22,371 nt of DNA from UBA2330 sp035443185 (GTDB lineage Bacteria; Bacteroidota; Ignavibacteria; Tepidaquicellales; Tepidaquicellaceae), in contig DAORRV010000062.1 in NCBI GenBank assembly GCA_035443185.1, forward strand, positions 1 to 22,371, in the 5' to 3' direction. The position numbers and the translations under genes are program-made. Positions 15,107-22,371 of the stretch are shown here, piece after piece; within the stretch, counting starts at the first letter, position 1; the number at the start of each line of letters is the position of its first letter. The notes under the pieces were generated by a model, which searched no databases, had not been told where the DNA came from, and saw only the letters and a program-made list of their open reading frames with translations.

Positions 15107-15960
15107 TTTACAGGTTTAATAATATGACCTGCGATCTTTCAGAAAGAACTTATGTCATGGGAATTCTGAACATAACTCCTGACTCATTCTCTGACGGAGG
15201 AAAATATTATGACGGAAAACTTCATTTAGAAAAAGTCATAGAAGATGCAGTAAGAATGGAAAAGGAAGGAGCGGATTTTATTGATGTCGGTGGTGAATCT
15301 ACAAGACCAGGTGCGGAATCAATAAGTATTGATGAAGAAATAACAAGAGTGATTCCGGTAATAAATGCTATTTGTAAAAAAATAAATATTCCTGTTTCAA
15401 TAGACACATATAAAAGTGATGTCGCAGAAGAAGCATTAAAAGAAGGAGCTTGTATAGTAAATGATATTAGTGGTTTCAGATTTGATGAAAAACTTCCTGA
15501 AGTAACTGCAAAGTATAATGCTTCCTGTATATTGATGCATATAAAAGGTACACCTAAAAATATGCAGCAAGATCCGGAATATGATGATGTCATAAAAGAA
15601 ATTTCAGAATACCTGGAGACATCGGCGGATATTGCAAAAGATGCAGGCATTAAACAGATAATATTAGATCCGGGTATTGGGTTTGGGAAATCATTTGAAA
15701 ATAATCTTGAGATCATCAGGAATTTGTCTGAATTTAAAAAACTTGGTTATCCAATACTTCTGGGTACTTCAAGAAAAAGTTTTTTAAATAAAATATTTTC
15801 ATCAACCCCTGAAAAAAGATTGGAAGGAACGATAGCTTCAAACGTGATAGGCATAATGAATGGTGCAGACATAATAAGAGTACATGATGTTGCTGAAAAT
15901 TTCAAAGCAGCAAAAACTACTGACACAATAATAAATAAAATACCAGCATTAAAATTATAA
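15103..15960 (+). CDS. folP: Dihydropteroate synthase
   Basis: A 285-residue TIM-barrel enzyme of folate synthesis that condenses p-aminobenzoate with 6-hydroxymethyl-dihydropterin diphosphate; it is the sulfonamide target. Signatures are VMGILNITPDSFSDGG (residues 18-33), DVGGESTRPGAE, VNDISGF, ILMHIKGTPKNMQ, LDPGIGFGKS, GTSRKSF and IIRVHD. All are intact and the length is normal. The TTG start at 15103-15105 overlaps the metG stop in TTGA, which suggests translational coupling; an ATG at 15124 is an alternative that would drop seven residues and still keep every motif. Sixteen bp separate it from the copper ATPase. Confidence 0.95.
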   Translation: MIYRFNNMTCDLSERTYVMGILNITPDSFSDGGKYYDGKLHLEKVIEDAVRMEKEGADFIDVGGESTRPGAESISIDEEITRVIPVINAICKKINIPVSIDTYKSDVAEEALKEGACIVNDISGFRFDEKLPEVTAKYNASCILMHIKGTPKNMQQDPEYDDVIKEISEYLETSADIAKDAGIKQIILDPGIGFGKSFENNLEIIRNLSEFKKLGYPILLGTSRKSFLNKIFSSTPEKRLEGTIASNVIGIMNGADIIRVHDVAENFKAAKTTDTIINKIPALKL

Positions 15961-15976
15961 GTAAAAATTAAAAACA

Positions 15977-18268
15977 ATGAGTGACAAAGAGAAATTTAAT
16001 CTAAGCACTTTAACTAAACTTCCCAATCAAAAAAAATCTTCACAGGAAGAGCTTTTTGAATTTGAAGTAATAGGAATGGATTGTACAAGCTGTGCAAAAA
16101 GTATCAAGACTTACATGGAAAATGTAGATGGGGTTTTCAAAGTAGAAATCAATTATGCTTCCGAAAGCGGCGAAATAATTTTTGATCCGTCACTGCTCAC
16201 TAAAGAAAAGATCGTTAAGGATATTAAAAAACTTGGTTATGATGTATCGGGTGATGAAGAAGGATATTTATCCGAACAACTAAAAATAAAAAATCTAAAA
16301 AATCAAAGAAACAAAATATTTGTATCTGTATCGTTATCACTCTTAATAATGATACTCAGCATGCGTGATCATTTTGGAATTTCTTTTATTTCTGACATAT
16401 CAGAAAAGACGTTACTATTAATACTTACTTTATTATCATCTGTAGTTATTTTTTGGTGTGGTTCGAAATTCATCTCAGGAGCATTGATCTCATTAAAGAA
16501 TCTTTCTTTTGATATGAATACACTTATTTCAATGGGAAGTCTGTCAGCATATTTCTACAGTCTGGTCATTACTCTTAATATAGTATTCGATCTTAAGCTA
16601 ACATCACTTGCTTCATCGCATGAAGTTTATTTTGAAACCGGTGCAATGATCATTACATTTATTCTGATAGGTAATTATCTCGAGTCTGTAATGAAATCGA
16701 AGACACAGACTTCCGTGCAGAAGCTTAAAGATCTTCAGGCAAAAGTTGTGAATGTTATAAGAGACGGAAATGAAATGTTCATTCCATTTAAAAAAGTAAA
16801 ACTGCATGACATAATACTTATTAAAACCGGCGACAAGATTCCGGTTGACGGGAAGATCATTGAAGGATTTTGTGTCGTCGATGAAAGTGCTATGACCGGA
16901 GAAAGTCTGCCGGTTGAGAAAAGAGCAGGCGATGATCTGATGAGCGGTACAGTATTGAGAAATGGATTTGTAAAAATGGATGCATTGAAAGTCGGCAAGG
17001 ATACTATGTTATCTAAGATAATAGCACTTGTAAAAGATGCATCATCGAATAAACCGAAGATCCAGAAACTTGCAGACAAGATCTCATCTGTATTTGTTCC
17101 TATCGTTATTGTCATTGCTGCATTAACATTTTCATACTGGTTTTATATCGCAGATGCTGCTTTCGACAGATCACTTTTGTTTGCTGTGTCAGTTCTGATC
17201 ATTGCATGTCCCTGCGCTCTCGGACTTGCATCCCCTATTGCGATTGTGATTGGAGTTGGCAGAGCTGCTGAGAATGGAATTCTTTTCAGCAATGTAGATG
17301 CAATAGAAAATCTGATGAAGATCGATACTGTATGTTTTGATAAAACAGGAACACTGACTACCGGTGAAATGTCTGTGAAAAATGTTTATACAAGGAATGG
17401 ATATACGGAATATGACCTGATGAAATATATTTATTCAGTGGAAAAACTTTCAACGCATCCGATTGCAAAGTCTATAAATAATTATTCTGTTGATAATAGC
17501 GTTTTGACATTTAATAATGTTACTGATTTTAAAAATGAATCAGGATTTGGGGTCAGTGCTAATGTAAACAATAAAAGAGTAATGATCGGTAATGAAGAGT
17601 TATTCAGAAAAAATAATATTACTTTTCCGGAAATATTTTATAATTCAGGTTATACAAATCTCTTTGTAAGTATAGATGAAAATATTTCAGGTATAATTGA
17701 AATTGAAGATAAATTAAAAGATGAAGCCAAGAGTGTTATAGAAAAATTAAATAAAAAGAACTTTGACTTATTTATGATCTCAGGAGACAGTGAAAACGCT
17801 GCAGCAAAAACAGCTGGCGAACTGGGAATTAAAAACTATTCATTCAAGACTCTTCCTGAAGAGAAAGAAAAAATAATTTCAAATCTTCAGAAGAAAAACA
17901 AAAATGTAATTATGATCGGTGACGGGATCAACGATGCTCCCTCTCTTGCTAGAGCAAATGTAGGAATGGCAATTGGTACAGGGCAGGATATTGCAATCGA
18001 TTCTGCAGATGTAATTTTAGTAAAGGATGATCTGAGAAATATTTTGAAATCAATAGTTATCTCAACTAAGACTGTAAGCATAATTAAACAGAATTTCTTC
18101 TGGGCATTTTTCTATAATGCAATAGCTATTCCTCTTGCGGCAGGACTTTTTGTGCCATACGGAATTTTTATCAGCCCTGTCATGGCAGCTATGATTATGG
18201 CTTTTAGTGATGTGGTTACTGTGATAGGAAATTCACTGAGACTTAAATATGTAAACATAGACCAATGA
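15977..18268 (+). CDS. Heavy-metal (probably copper) P1B-type ATPase
   Basis: A 763-residue ATP-driven metal exporter in the inner membrane. It has an N-terminal heavy-metal-associated domain with GMDCTSC at residues 33-39 (Cys36, Cys39) and eight predicted membrane helices. The actuator motif TGES is at 307-310 and the transport motif CPC at 411-413. DKTGT follows with phosphorylated Asp455, then the THPIAKSI SxHP-type motif and the hinge GDGINDAPS at 648-656. Helix 7 contains YNAIAIPLAAG, the Asn/Tyr pattern of Cu(I) pumps. Helix 8 reads MAFSDVVTVIGNSLRL, whereas typical Cu(I) pumps have a Ser-Ser pair where Ser-Asp appears here, so metal preference should be treated as probable, not certain. 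It is 16 bp after folP and 3 bp before a methyltransferase, hence probably in the same transcript. No copper-sensing regulator is seen. Confidence 0.9.
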   Translation: MSDKEKFNLSTLTKLPNQKKSSQEELFEFEVIGMDCTSCAKSIKTYMENVDGVFKVEINYASESGEIIFDPSLLTKEKIVKDIKKLGYDVSGDEEGYLSEQLKIKNLKNQRNKIFVSVSLSLLIMILSMRDHFGISFISDISEKTLLLILTLLSSVVIFWCGSKFISGALISLKNLSFDMNTLISMGSLSAYFYSLVITLNIVFDLKLTSLASSHEVYFETGAMIITFILIGNYLESVMKSKTQTSVQKLKDLQAKVVNVIRDGNEMFIPFKKVKLHDIILIKTGDKIPVDGKIIEGFCVVDESAMTGESLPVEKRAGDDLMSGTVLRNGFVKMDALKVGKDTMLSKIIALVKDASSNKPKIQKLADKISSVFVPIVIVIAALTFSYWFYIADAAFDRSLLFAVSVLIIACPCALGLASPIAIVIGVGRAAENGILFSNVDAIENLMKIDTVCFDKTGTLTTGEMSVKNVYTRNGYTEYDLMKYIYSVEKLSTHPIAKSINNYSVDNSVLTFNNVTDFKNESGFGVSANVNNKRVMIGNEELFRKNNITFPEIFYNSGYTNLFVSIDENISGIIEIEDKLKDEAKSVIEKLNKKNFDLFMISGDSENAAAKTAGELGIKNYSFKTLPEEKEKIISNLQKKNKNVIMIGDGINDAPSLARANVGMAIGTGQDIAIDSADVILVKDDLRNILKSIVISTKTVSIIKQNFFWAFFYNAIAIPLAAGLFVPYGIFISPVMAAMIMAFSDVVTVIGNSLRLKYVNIDQ

Positions 18269-18271
18269 TAA

Positions 18272-18988
18272 ATGAGTATTGAAAATAAAATAAATGATGT
18301 ACCCGAAAAAGTTGATTTCGATAATTATGCCGGCAGATATGAAAAAGTTCTGGATAAGCAGCTGGATTTTTTTGGTGAGGAGAATTCTTATTTTGCAGAC
18401 TATAAAGTAAAACTGGTAAAAGATACTTTGACTTCTGATCCTGAAAATATTCTTGAATTCGGGTGCGGTATAGGTAGGAATTTGAAATTTTTTACAAAAT
18501 ATTTTCCAGATGCTGATATTTATGGATCTGATATTTCTGATAAAAGTCTTGAGATTGCAAAAAATGAAAATCCTTCAGTTAAATTTTTTATGCTGGAAGA
18601 TGATGTGATCAAAAATTACAAAGGAAAATTTGATCTGATCTTTATATCATGTGTTCTGCATCACATAGCTCCGGACCTTAGAAAAAGTTCGATGGATACT
18701 GTATATTCTATGCTGAATAATAACGGAAGTGCATATATTTTCGAGCACAATCCATACAATCCGGTCACTCGTCACATTGTGAATACATGTGAATGGGATA
18801 CTGATGCAGTTTTATTAAATATGAAAGAGTCTGTGAATTTATTTGAAAATGCAGGACTCAAAGTAACAGAAAAAAATTACACATTGTTTTATCCTGCTGC
18901 GCTTAAGTTTTTGAGATTCACTGAAAATTTCTTAAAGAAGATCCCGATGGGTGGTCAGTATTATGTAAAAGCAGTTAAGAAGAAGTAG
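18272..18988 (+). CDS. Class I SAM-dependent methyltransferase
   Basis: A 238-residue Rossmann-fold methyltransferase. Motif I is ILEFGCGIGRN, the acidic strand is YGSDISDKSLEIAK, and FDLIFISCVLHHI is the motif IV region. The later segment YIFEHNPYNPVTRHIV resembles a subgroup of methyltransferases found near glycosyltransferases. The substrate is unknown: it could be a sugar, lipid or other small molecule. It starts 3 bp after the ATPase stop, so it shares that transcript. Its 3' end overlaps the convergent GT2 gene by 14 bp. Its last residues are Lys-rich (KAVKKK). It may work with the facing glycan cluster, but the opposite orientation gives no operon support for this. Confidence 0.85.
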   Translation: MSIENKINDVPEKVDFDNYAGRYEKVLDKQLDFFGEENSYFADYKVKLVKDTLTSDPENILEFGCGIGRNLKFFTKYFPDADIYGSDISDKSLEIAKNENPSVKFFMLEDDVIKNYKGKFDLIFISCVLHHIAPDLRKSSMDTVYSMLNNNGSAYIFEHNPYNPVTRHIVNTCEWDTDAVLLNMKESVNLFENAGLKVTEKNYTLFYPAALKFLRFTENFLKKIPMGGQYYVKAVKKK

Positions 18989-19709
18989 TCTTTTTTGCCA
19001 GCTCGCTGAAGTATTCCTTTCTGTATGAAAACACTTCCTTTATTGTTCCGATTATTACCGAAGGTCTTGCTCCTGTAGAAATTCCGTCCACTCTCGGAAG
19101 ATGCATTACACCGACTTCCGTTACACTATAATCAAGTAGATTTGCCTTCAGCATTATTTCCGCATCGATGAATGCATCGACTGAATCTATTTTGATTTTT
19201 CTGAAAAGATCAGTTTTAAATAATTTAAATGCACAGTCAATGTCCCAGTAATGAATATCAAAAACCAGTTTTAGTAAATAGTTATAGCATAGAGAAGTGA
19301 ATTTTCTGTAAAGAGAATACTGCTTGTGCTTTCTGTAACCGACTACAATATCTGTAAATGGAAGGAGGGCTACAAATTTTTTCAGTTCATCCAGATCGAA
19401 CTGATTATCACCGTCCGTATAAAATACATAATCAAGTTTTGCACTCATAAATCCGTCCTTAAGAGTTGCACCGTATCCCATATTTTTCTCATGATGAATG
19501 ACCCTCACTTTCTCATATTTTTCTGCAAGTGCATCTGCTACTTCATCAGTCTTATCCGGACTTCCATCTTCAATAATTATGATCTCATAATCCTTCAGCT
19601 TTAATTCTTCAAGCACTATGACAGCGGCATCTACGACCTTTCCGATATTTTTCTCATCATAATATGCAGGGAAAAATACCGATAATGAAATATCAGAATT
19701 ATCTGTCAT
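18975..19709 (-). CDS. Family 2 glycosyltransferase (polyprenyl-phosphate sugar transferase-like)
   Basis: A 244-residue GT-A fold enzyme. The N-terminus LSVFFPAYYDEKNIGKVV is the typical first strand, IIIIEDGSPDKTDEVAD binds the nucleotide, NMGYGATLKDGF follows, and YTDGDNQFDLDEL supplies the DxD-like metal motif. Length and motif order match dolichyl/undecaprenyl-phosphate mannosyl- or glucosyltransferases (DPM1-like); no membrane helices follow the catalytic domain. It would make a lipid-linked sugar that a GT-C enzyme can use, and a GT-C-like gene lies in the same operon. Its ATG overlaps the epimerase stop by 4 bp, indicating translational coupling. Confidence 0.88.
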   Translation of the reverse strand: MTDNSDISLSVFFPAYYDEKNIGKVVDAAVIVLEELKLKDYEIIIIEDGSPDKTDEVADALAEKYEKVRVIHHEKNMGYGATLKDGFMSAKLDYVFYTDGDNQFDLDELKKFVALLPFTDIVVGYRKHKQYSLYRKFTSLCYNYLLKLVFDIHYWDIDCAFKLFKTDLFRKIKIDSVDAFIDAEIMLKANLLDYSVTEVGVMHLPRVDGISTGARPSVIIGTIKEVFSYRKEYFSELAKKTTSS

Positions 19710-20659
19710 AAATTTTTTTCCTCTGAGAAATGTTCAAATGTTTTTTTAATTCCGTCTTCAAGATTTGTCCGGGGTGACCAGTTAAATGTTTTCTTAACTT
19801 TTTCATTATTAAGAATATTTACTGGTACGTCCAGTTTTCTTGACTTCTGATATTCTAAATTTATTTTTTTATCAGTAATATTTTTTATTGTTTCAATGAT
19901 CTGATTCAGTGAATAGCCCTGTCCGTAGCTTAGATTAAATACTTTCTCATCTGCCTCAATCTTTAACGATCCAGCCAGTACTTCCACTGCGTCTTTAATA
20001 TAAATATAATCTCTTACCACTTCGCCGTCACCCCATATTTCTATTTTTTGATCATTGATCACCTTATTGAGAAATACTGCAATGGCTCCCTGTGCTGCAT
20101 TTGGATTCTGTCTCTCACCATATGGGTTTGAAAGACGAAATACAAAATACTTCTGTCCGTAAAGAAAATTAAACAGATATAAATATTCTTCAATAGTTCT
20201 TTTTATAATGCCATATGAACAAACAGGATTTGAATAATAATTTTCATTTACAGGAATTTCATCCGGTATACCATAAACAGTTCCACCTGAAGAAAGGAAA
20301 ACTATTTTTTTTATTTTAAGATTTACACATTCTTTAAAAAGTTTTAAAGACGATATAAGATTTGTCTCGGCGTCATACTCGGGATTATCATTGGATGATG
20401 CAGGAAGAGTAGAGCTCACAAGGTGATAGACATAATCAATTCCCTTAAGGGAATTCATCAGATCAAATTCATTATTAAAATCACCTTCAATTACATTTAT
20501 CCTGTCGAGTATATGTGAAATATTTTTTTTTGAAAAATTAAGCTTATCAAAAACAGTTACGTCATATCCAAGCTCAAGAAGCTTTTCACAAAGATGAGAT
20601 CCGATGAATCCGCCTCCTCCATAAATTATGCATCTTTGCTTTTTCTTATCTGAATTCAT
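19706..20659 (-). CDS. NAD-dependent nucleotide-sugar epimerase/dehydratase (extended SDR)
   Basis: A 317-residue extended short-chain dehydrogenase. The NAD-binding motif GGGGFIGSH lies at 14-22, and the catalytic pair Tyr149 and Lys153 is in SYGIIK. The preceding FLSSGGTVYG segment supplies the Ser, and RLSNPYGERQ matches the RxxNxYGPxQ motif of UDP-glucose 4-epimerase relatives. It is likely to act on UDP- or similar nucleotide sugars in the cytosol, feeding the neighbouring glycosyltransferases. The exact sugar cannot be told. It is 9 bp after the GT-C gene and overlaps the GT2 start by 4 bp, so the three genes are one operon. Confidence 0.9.
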   Translation of the reverse strand: MNSDKKKQRCIIYGGGGFIGSHLCEKLLELGYDVTVFDKLNFSKKNISHILDRINVIEGDFNNEFDLMNSLKGIDYVYHLVSSTLPASSNDNPEYDAETNLISSLKLFKECVNLKIKKIVFLSSGGTVYGIPDEIPVNENYYSNPVCSYGIIKRTIEEYLYLFNFLYGQKYFVFRLSNPYGERQNPNAAQGAIAVFLNKVINDQKIEIWGDGEVVRDYIYIKDAVEVLAGSLKIEADEKVFNLSYGQGYSLNQIIETIKNITDKKINLEYQKSRKLDVPVNILNNEKVKKTFNWSPRTNLEDGIKKTFEHFSEEKNL

Positions 20660-20668
20660 ATCCGAAAT

Positions 20669-22303
20669 TTACTGATTAGATTTTTCAAAAATGAATGCTC
20701 CAAATCTCTGATCAGATGATACTATTTTATTGAGAAGTTTGTAAGTGCTGTCCTTTTCAAGAGTCTCCAGCTGCACATCATTCAGCATGTCCTTTGGTCT
20801 GTAACTATAATGCGAATCCCAGACAATAATGGTACCCGGCTTTATATCTTTCAGATTTTCAAGTATAAGTCTTTTGAATTTTTCAGGAGATTCCCTGTAA
20901 AGCTCATCACTGTAAAATGGAATAAAAGTATGATTATATAAAATTTCTTTATCCTTCAGATCAAGAGTATTGAGATATTCTGAAGTCTCTTTCAAAGCTA
21001 CATTCTCTGTTGATAAAACTTTTGGAGTAAAGCTTATCATCAGATAAACAATTGCGATCATTAATAAAACTGCAGATACTTTATTCAGATATTCAACAGC
21101 AGGTTCTTTTTTTATAAGTAATATTATTAAAAATGAAATAGCTATTACAAAGAATTTAGAATACTCAGAAGTCTCGAGTAAAATAAAACCGTTTGTATCT
21201 TTAGATAAAAATGCAAGAGTAATAAATGCCAGTATTCCTGTCAGAATATAAGATGACTTTTTAAATGAAGGCATTGCAAGATTATTCAGACCTACAGTAG
21301 CAAATAACGCAGCTATGGGTGATATGTGCAGCAGATACCGCCAGTTGCCCGGATTAGCTCCATCGCTGAACATTGTCATAAGCTGAACAAAAAATATTGA
21401 AGTAAATATTAAATAGAAAATCCCATACTTCATTAAATATTCTTTTATCTTGTCAGTATCAGATAGGAATCCAAAAAAGCCAAAGAAAAACAGCAGCAAT
21501 GTAACAGGTCCGACAATGAAAATATATACAAGTAAATAATGTGAAATTCCCTGAGTCTTATAACTATATACCGAAAGCGACATGATCTCCGTTAGTACAA
21601 ACATTATATCACCGGTTTTTAAAAATCCGAGCAGATCATATATCAGTGGAAATACTGCAAGTAAAATTATCGGCAGATAAACTTTCTTTCTGAAATAGAT
21701 CACAGCAAAAATTAGTATGATCACAGCTACTTCCTGTCTGACAGTAAAAATGTAACCGCATAAAAGTGCAGACAAAGAATAGCTTTCCTTTTTATAAAGT
21801 ATAAGAACGAACAATATCAACAGACTCGTGAAAATCTCAGCATATGACCTGAACGACAGATCAAAAAATAACGGCTGCACTGATAAAAGCAGCGCACCGA
21901 AATATGCATAATTAATTTTACAGACTTTTAATAAAATGTAAGTGTAATATACTGCCAGCGAAGCTATGAATGCATTGACGATCAGGACTGCATTATAACT
22001 GAATAGAGCAGGAATGACCATGAAGATCTTATAACCCGGCTTTGGGGAATTTCCAAGTATAACAAATGGATCGCTCCAGAATGAAAGCATATTAATATAC
22101 TGCCCTACTTCATCATCCTGATAAAATCCCAGTGAATATTTACTGCTGATAAAATAGATCAATGTAAACAGCGGTATGACTAACCAGAAATATTTTGCTA
22201 TTAATGGATTGTCATCAAATGGAATTACATTCTTATTATACTTAGCAGAAGTCCCTGAACCTGCAGAGCTCCGCACATTTTTTTTCGATTCTTTTTTTGC
22301 CAT
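20669..22303 (-). CDS. GT-C/PMT-like multi-pass membrane glycosyltransferase
   Basis: A 544-residue membrane protein with about 11-12 predicted helices, the first near residues 39-54. It follows a Lys/Ser-rich cytosolic tail (residues 1-25). The first outer loop has YQDDEVGQY at 61-69, the acidic DD/DE motif that serves as catalytic centre in GT-C transferases (ArnT, PMT, GT39/83). The last ~110 residues form a soluble domain after the final helix, consistent with a periplasmic portion. It would transfer a sugar from a polyprenyl-phosphate donor to a lipid or protein acceptor outside the cytoplasmic membrane, which fits the GT2 that could make such a donor. An alternative is a plain unclassified membrane protein, since family-level identity is low beyond the acidic motif. 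It is the first gene of the cluster seen here. Confidence 0.72.
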   Translation of the reverse strand: MAKKESKKNVRSSAGSGTSAKYNKNVIPFDDNPLIAKYFWLVIPLFTLIYFISSKYSLGFYQDDEVGQYINMLSFWSDPFVILGNSPKPGYKIFMVIPALFSYNAVLIVNAFIASLAVYYTYILLKVCKINYAYFGALLLSVQPLFFDLSFRSYAEIFTSLLILFVLILYKKESYSLSALLCGYIFTVRQEVAVIILIFAVIYFRKKVYLPIILLAVFPLIYDLLGFLKTGDIMFVLTEIMSLSVYSYKTQGISHYLLVYIFIVGPVTLLLFFFGFFGFLSDTDKIKEYLMKYGIFYLIFTSIFFVQLMTMFSDGANPGNWRYLLHISPIAALFATVGLNNLAMPSFKKSSYILTGILAFITLAFLSKDTNGFILLETSEYSKFFVIAISFLIILLIKKEPAVEYLNKVSAVLLMIAIVYLMISFTPKVLSTENVALKETSEYLNTLDLKDKEILYNHTFIPFYSDELYRESPEKFKRLILENLKDIKPGTIIVWDSHYSYRPKDMLNDVQLETLEKDSTYKLLNKIVSSDQRFGAFIFEKSNQ

Positions 22304-22371
22304 AAATAAGTTTCAAATATATTAATATAAATCCGCAATTGAAATTACTTTGAAAAGGAGAATGAATAGAT

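Noticed and set aside
15222..15716. A 164-residue open frame antisense to folP.
   Set aside because: It lies fully opposite conserved folP motifs and shows no recognisable protein features.
22350..22371. Possible start of a rightward gene at the right edge (TTG at 22350 or ATG at 22362, with GGAG at 22357-22360).
   Set aside because: Only seven codons are visible and the GGAG is one base from the ATG, too close for a normal ribosome site. It cannot be supported without downstream sequence.

Overview
The window looks like part of a low-GC genome from the Bacteroidota/Chlorobiota/Ignavibacteriota side of the FCB group. Four observations support this. The fragment at the left edge reads like the end of a type IX secretion (T9SS) sorting domain. 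MetG has the Bacteroidota-like form with a four-Cys zinc knuckle and a C-terminal tRNA-binding domain. Most genes lack a clear Shine-Dalgarno sequence. Lipoproteins and DCC, DUF2442 and DinB small proteins are mixed among housekeeping genes. A run of exactly 100 Ns at 1571-1670 marks a scaffold gap, so this is a draft, possibly metagenomic, assembly. The species cannot be named from the sequence.

Layout. 1-122: tail of a secreted protein and a strong intrinsic terminator. 123-291: short-period intergenic repeats. 292-747 (-): SnoaL/DUF4440-like lipoprotein. 909-1409 (+): small FG-GAP-like membrane protein, followed 6 bp later by tRNA-Gly(CCC). 1508-1670: short-period repeats running into the assembly gap. 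1771-4758 (+): a two-gene serine-synthesis operon, in which a phosphoserine phosphatase/phosphoglycerate dehydrogenase fusion is followed by SerC. 4772-7006 (-): a two-subunit FAD dehydrogenase (GMC catalytic subunit with an Fe-S motif, and a Tat-targeted gamma subunit). 7089-10594 (-): gyrA followed by threonine aldolase. 10702-12513 (-): DinB-like protein, DUF2442 protein and a PPP-type phosphoesterase. 12584-18988 (+): DCC thiol oxidoreductase-like protein, metG, folP, copper-type P1B ATPase and a SAM methyltransferase, tightly packed. 18975-22303 (-): GT-C membrane glycosyltransferase, NAD-dependent sugar epimerase and GT2 glycosyltransferase, converging on the methyltransferase with overlapping stop codons.

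How the genes work together. The clearest functional unit is the serine pathway. All three phosphorylated-pathway enzymes are encoded by two adjacent ORFs, and the first and last steps are fused while the middle step (SerC) is a separate protein 12 bp downstream. Threonine aldolase, also in glycine/serine metabolism, lies nearby but is transcribed with gyrA. The gamma/GMC pair forms an exported sugar- or alcohol-type dehydrogenase without its usual cytochrome c partner in the window. The last three minus-strand genes look like a small cell-surface glycan or lipid-linked-sugar module.

Most of the window is ordinary core genome, and I see no defence island, CRISPR array, prophage or insertion sequence. 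The items most worth a second look are the SerB-SerA fusion, the Lys at the quinolone-determining position of GyrA, the frequent TTG start codons, the small FG-GAP protein with a membrane helix at its very C-terminus, the altered last transmembrane helix of the copper ATPase, and the short-period repeats next to the assembly gap.
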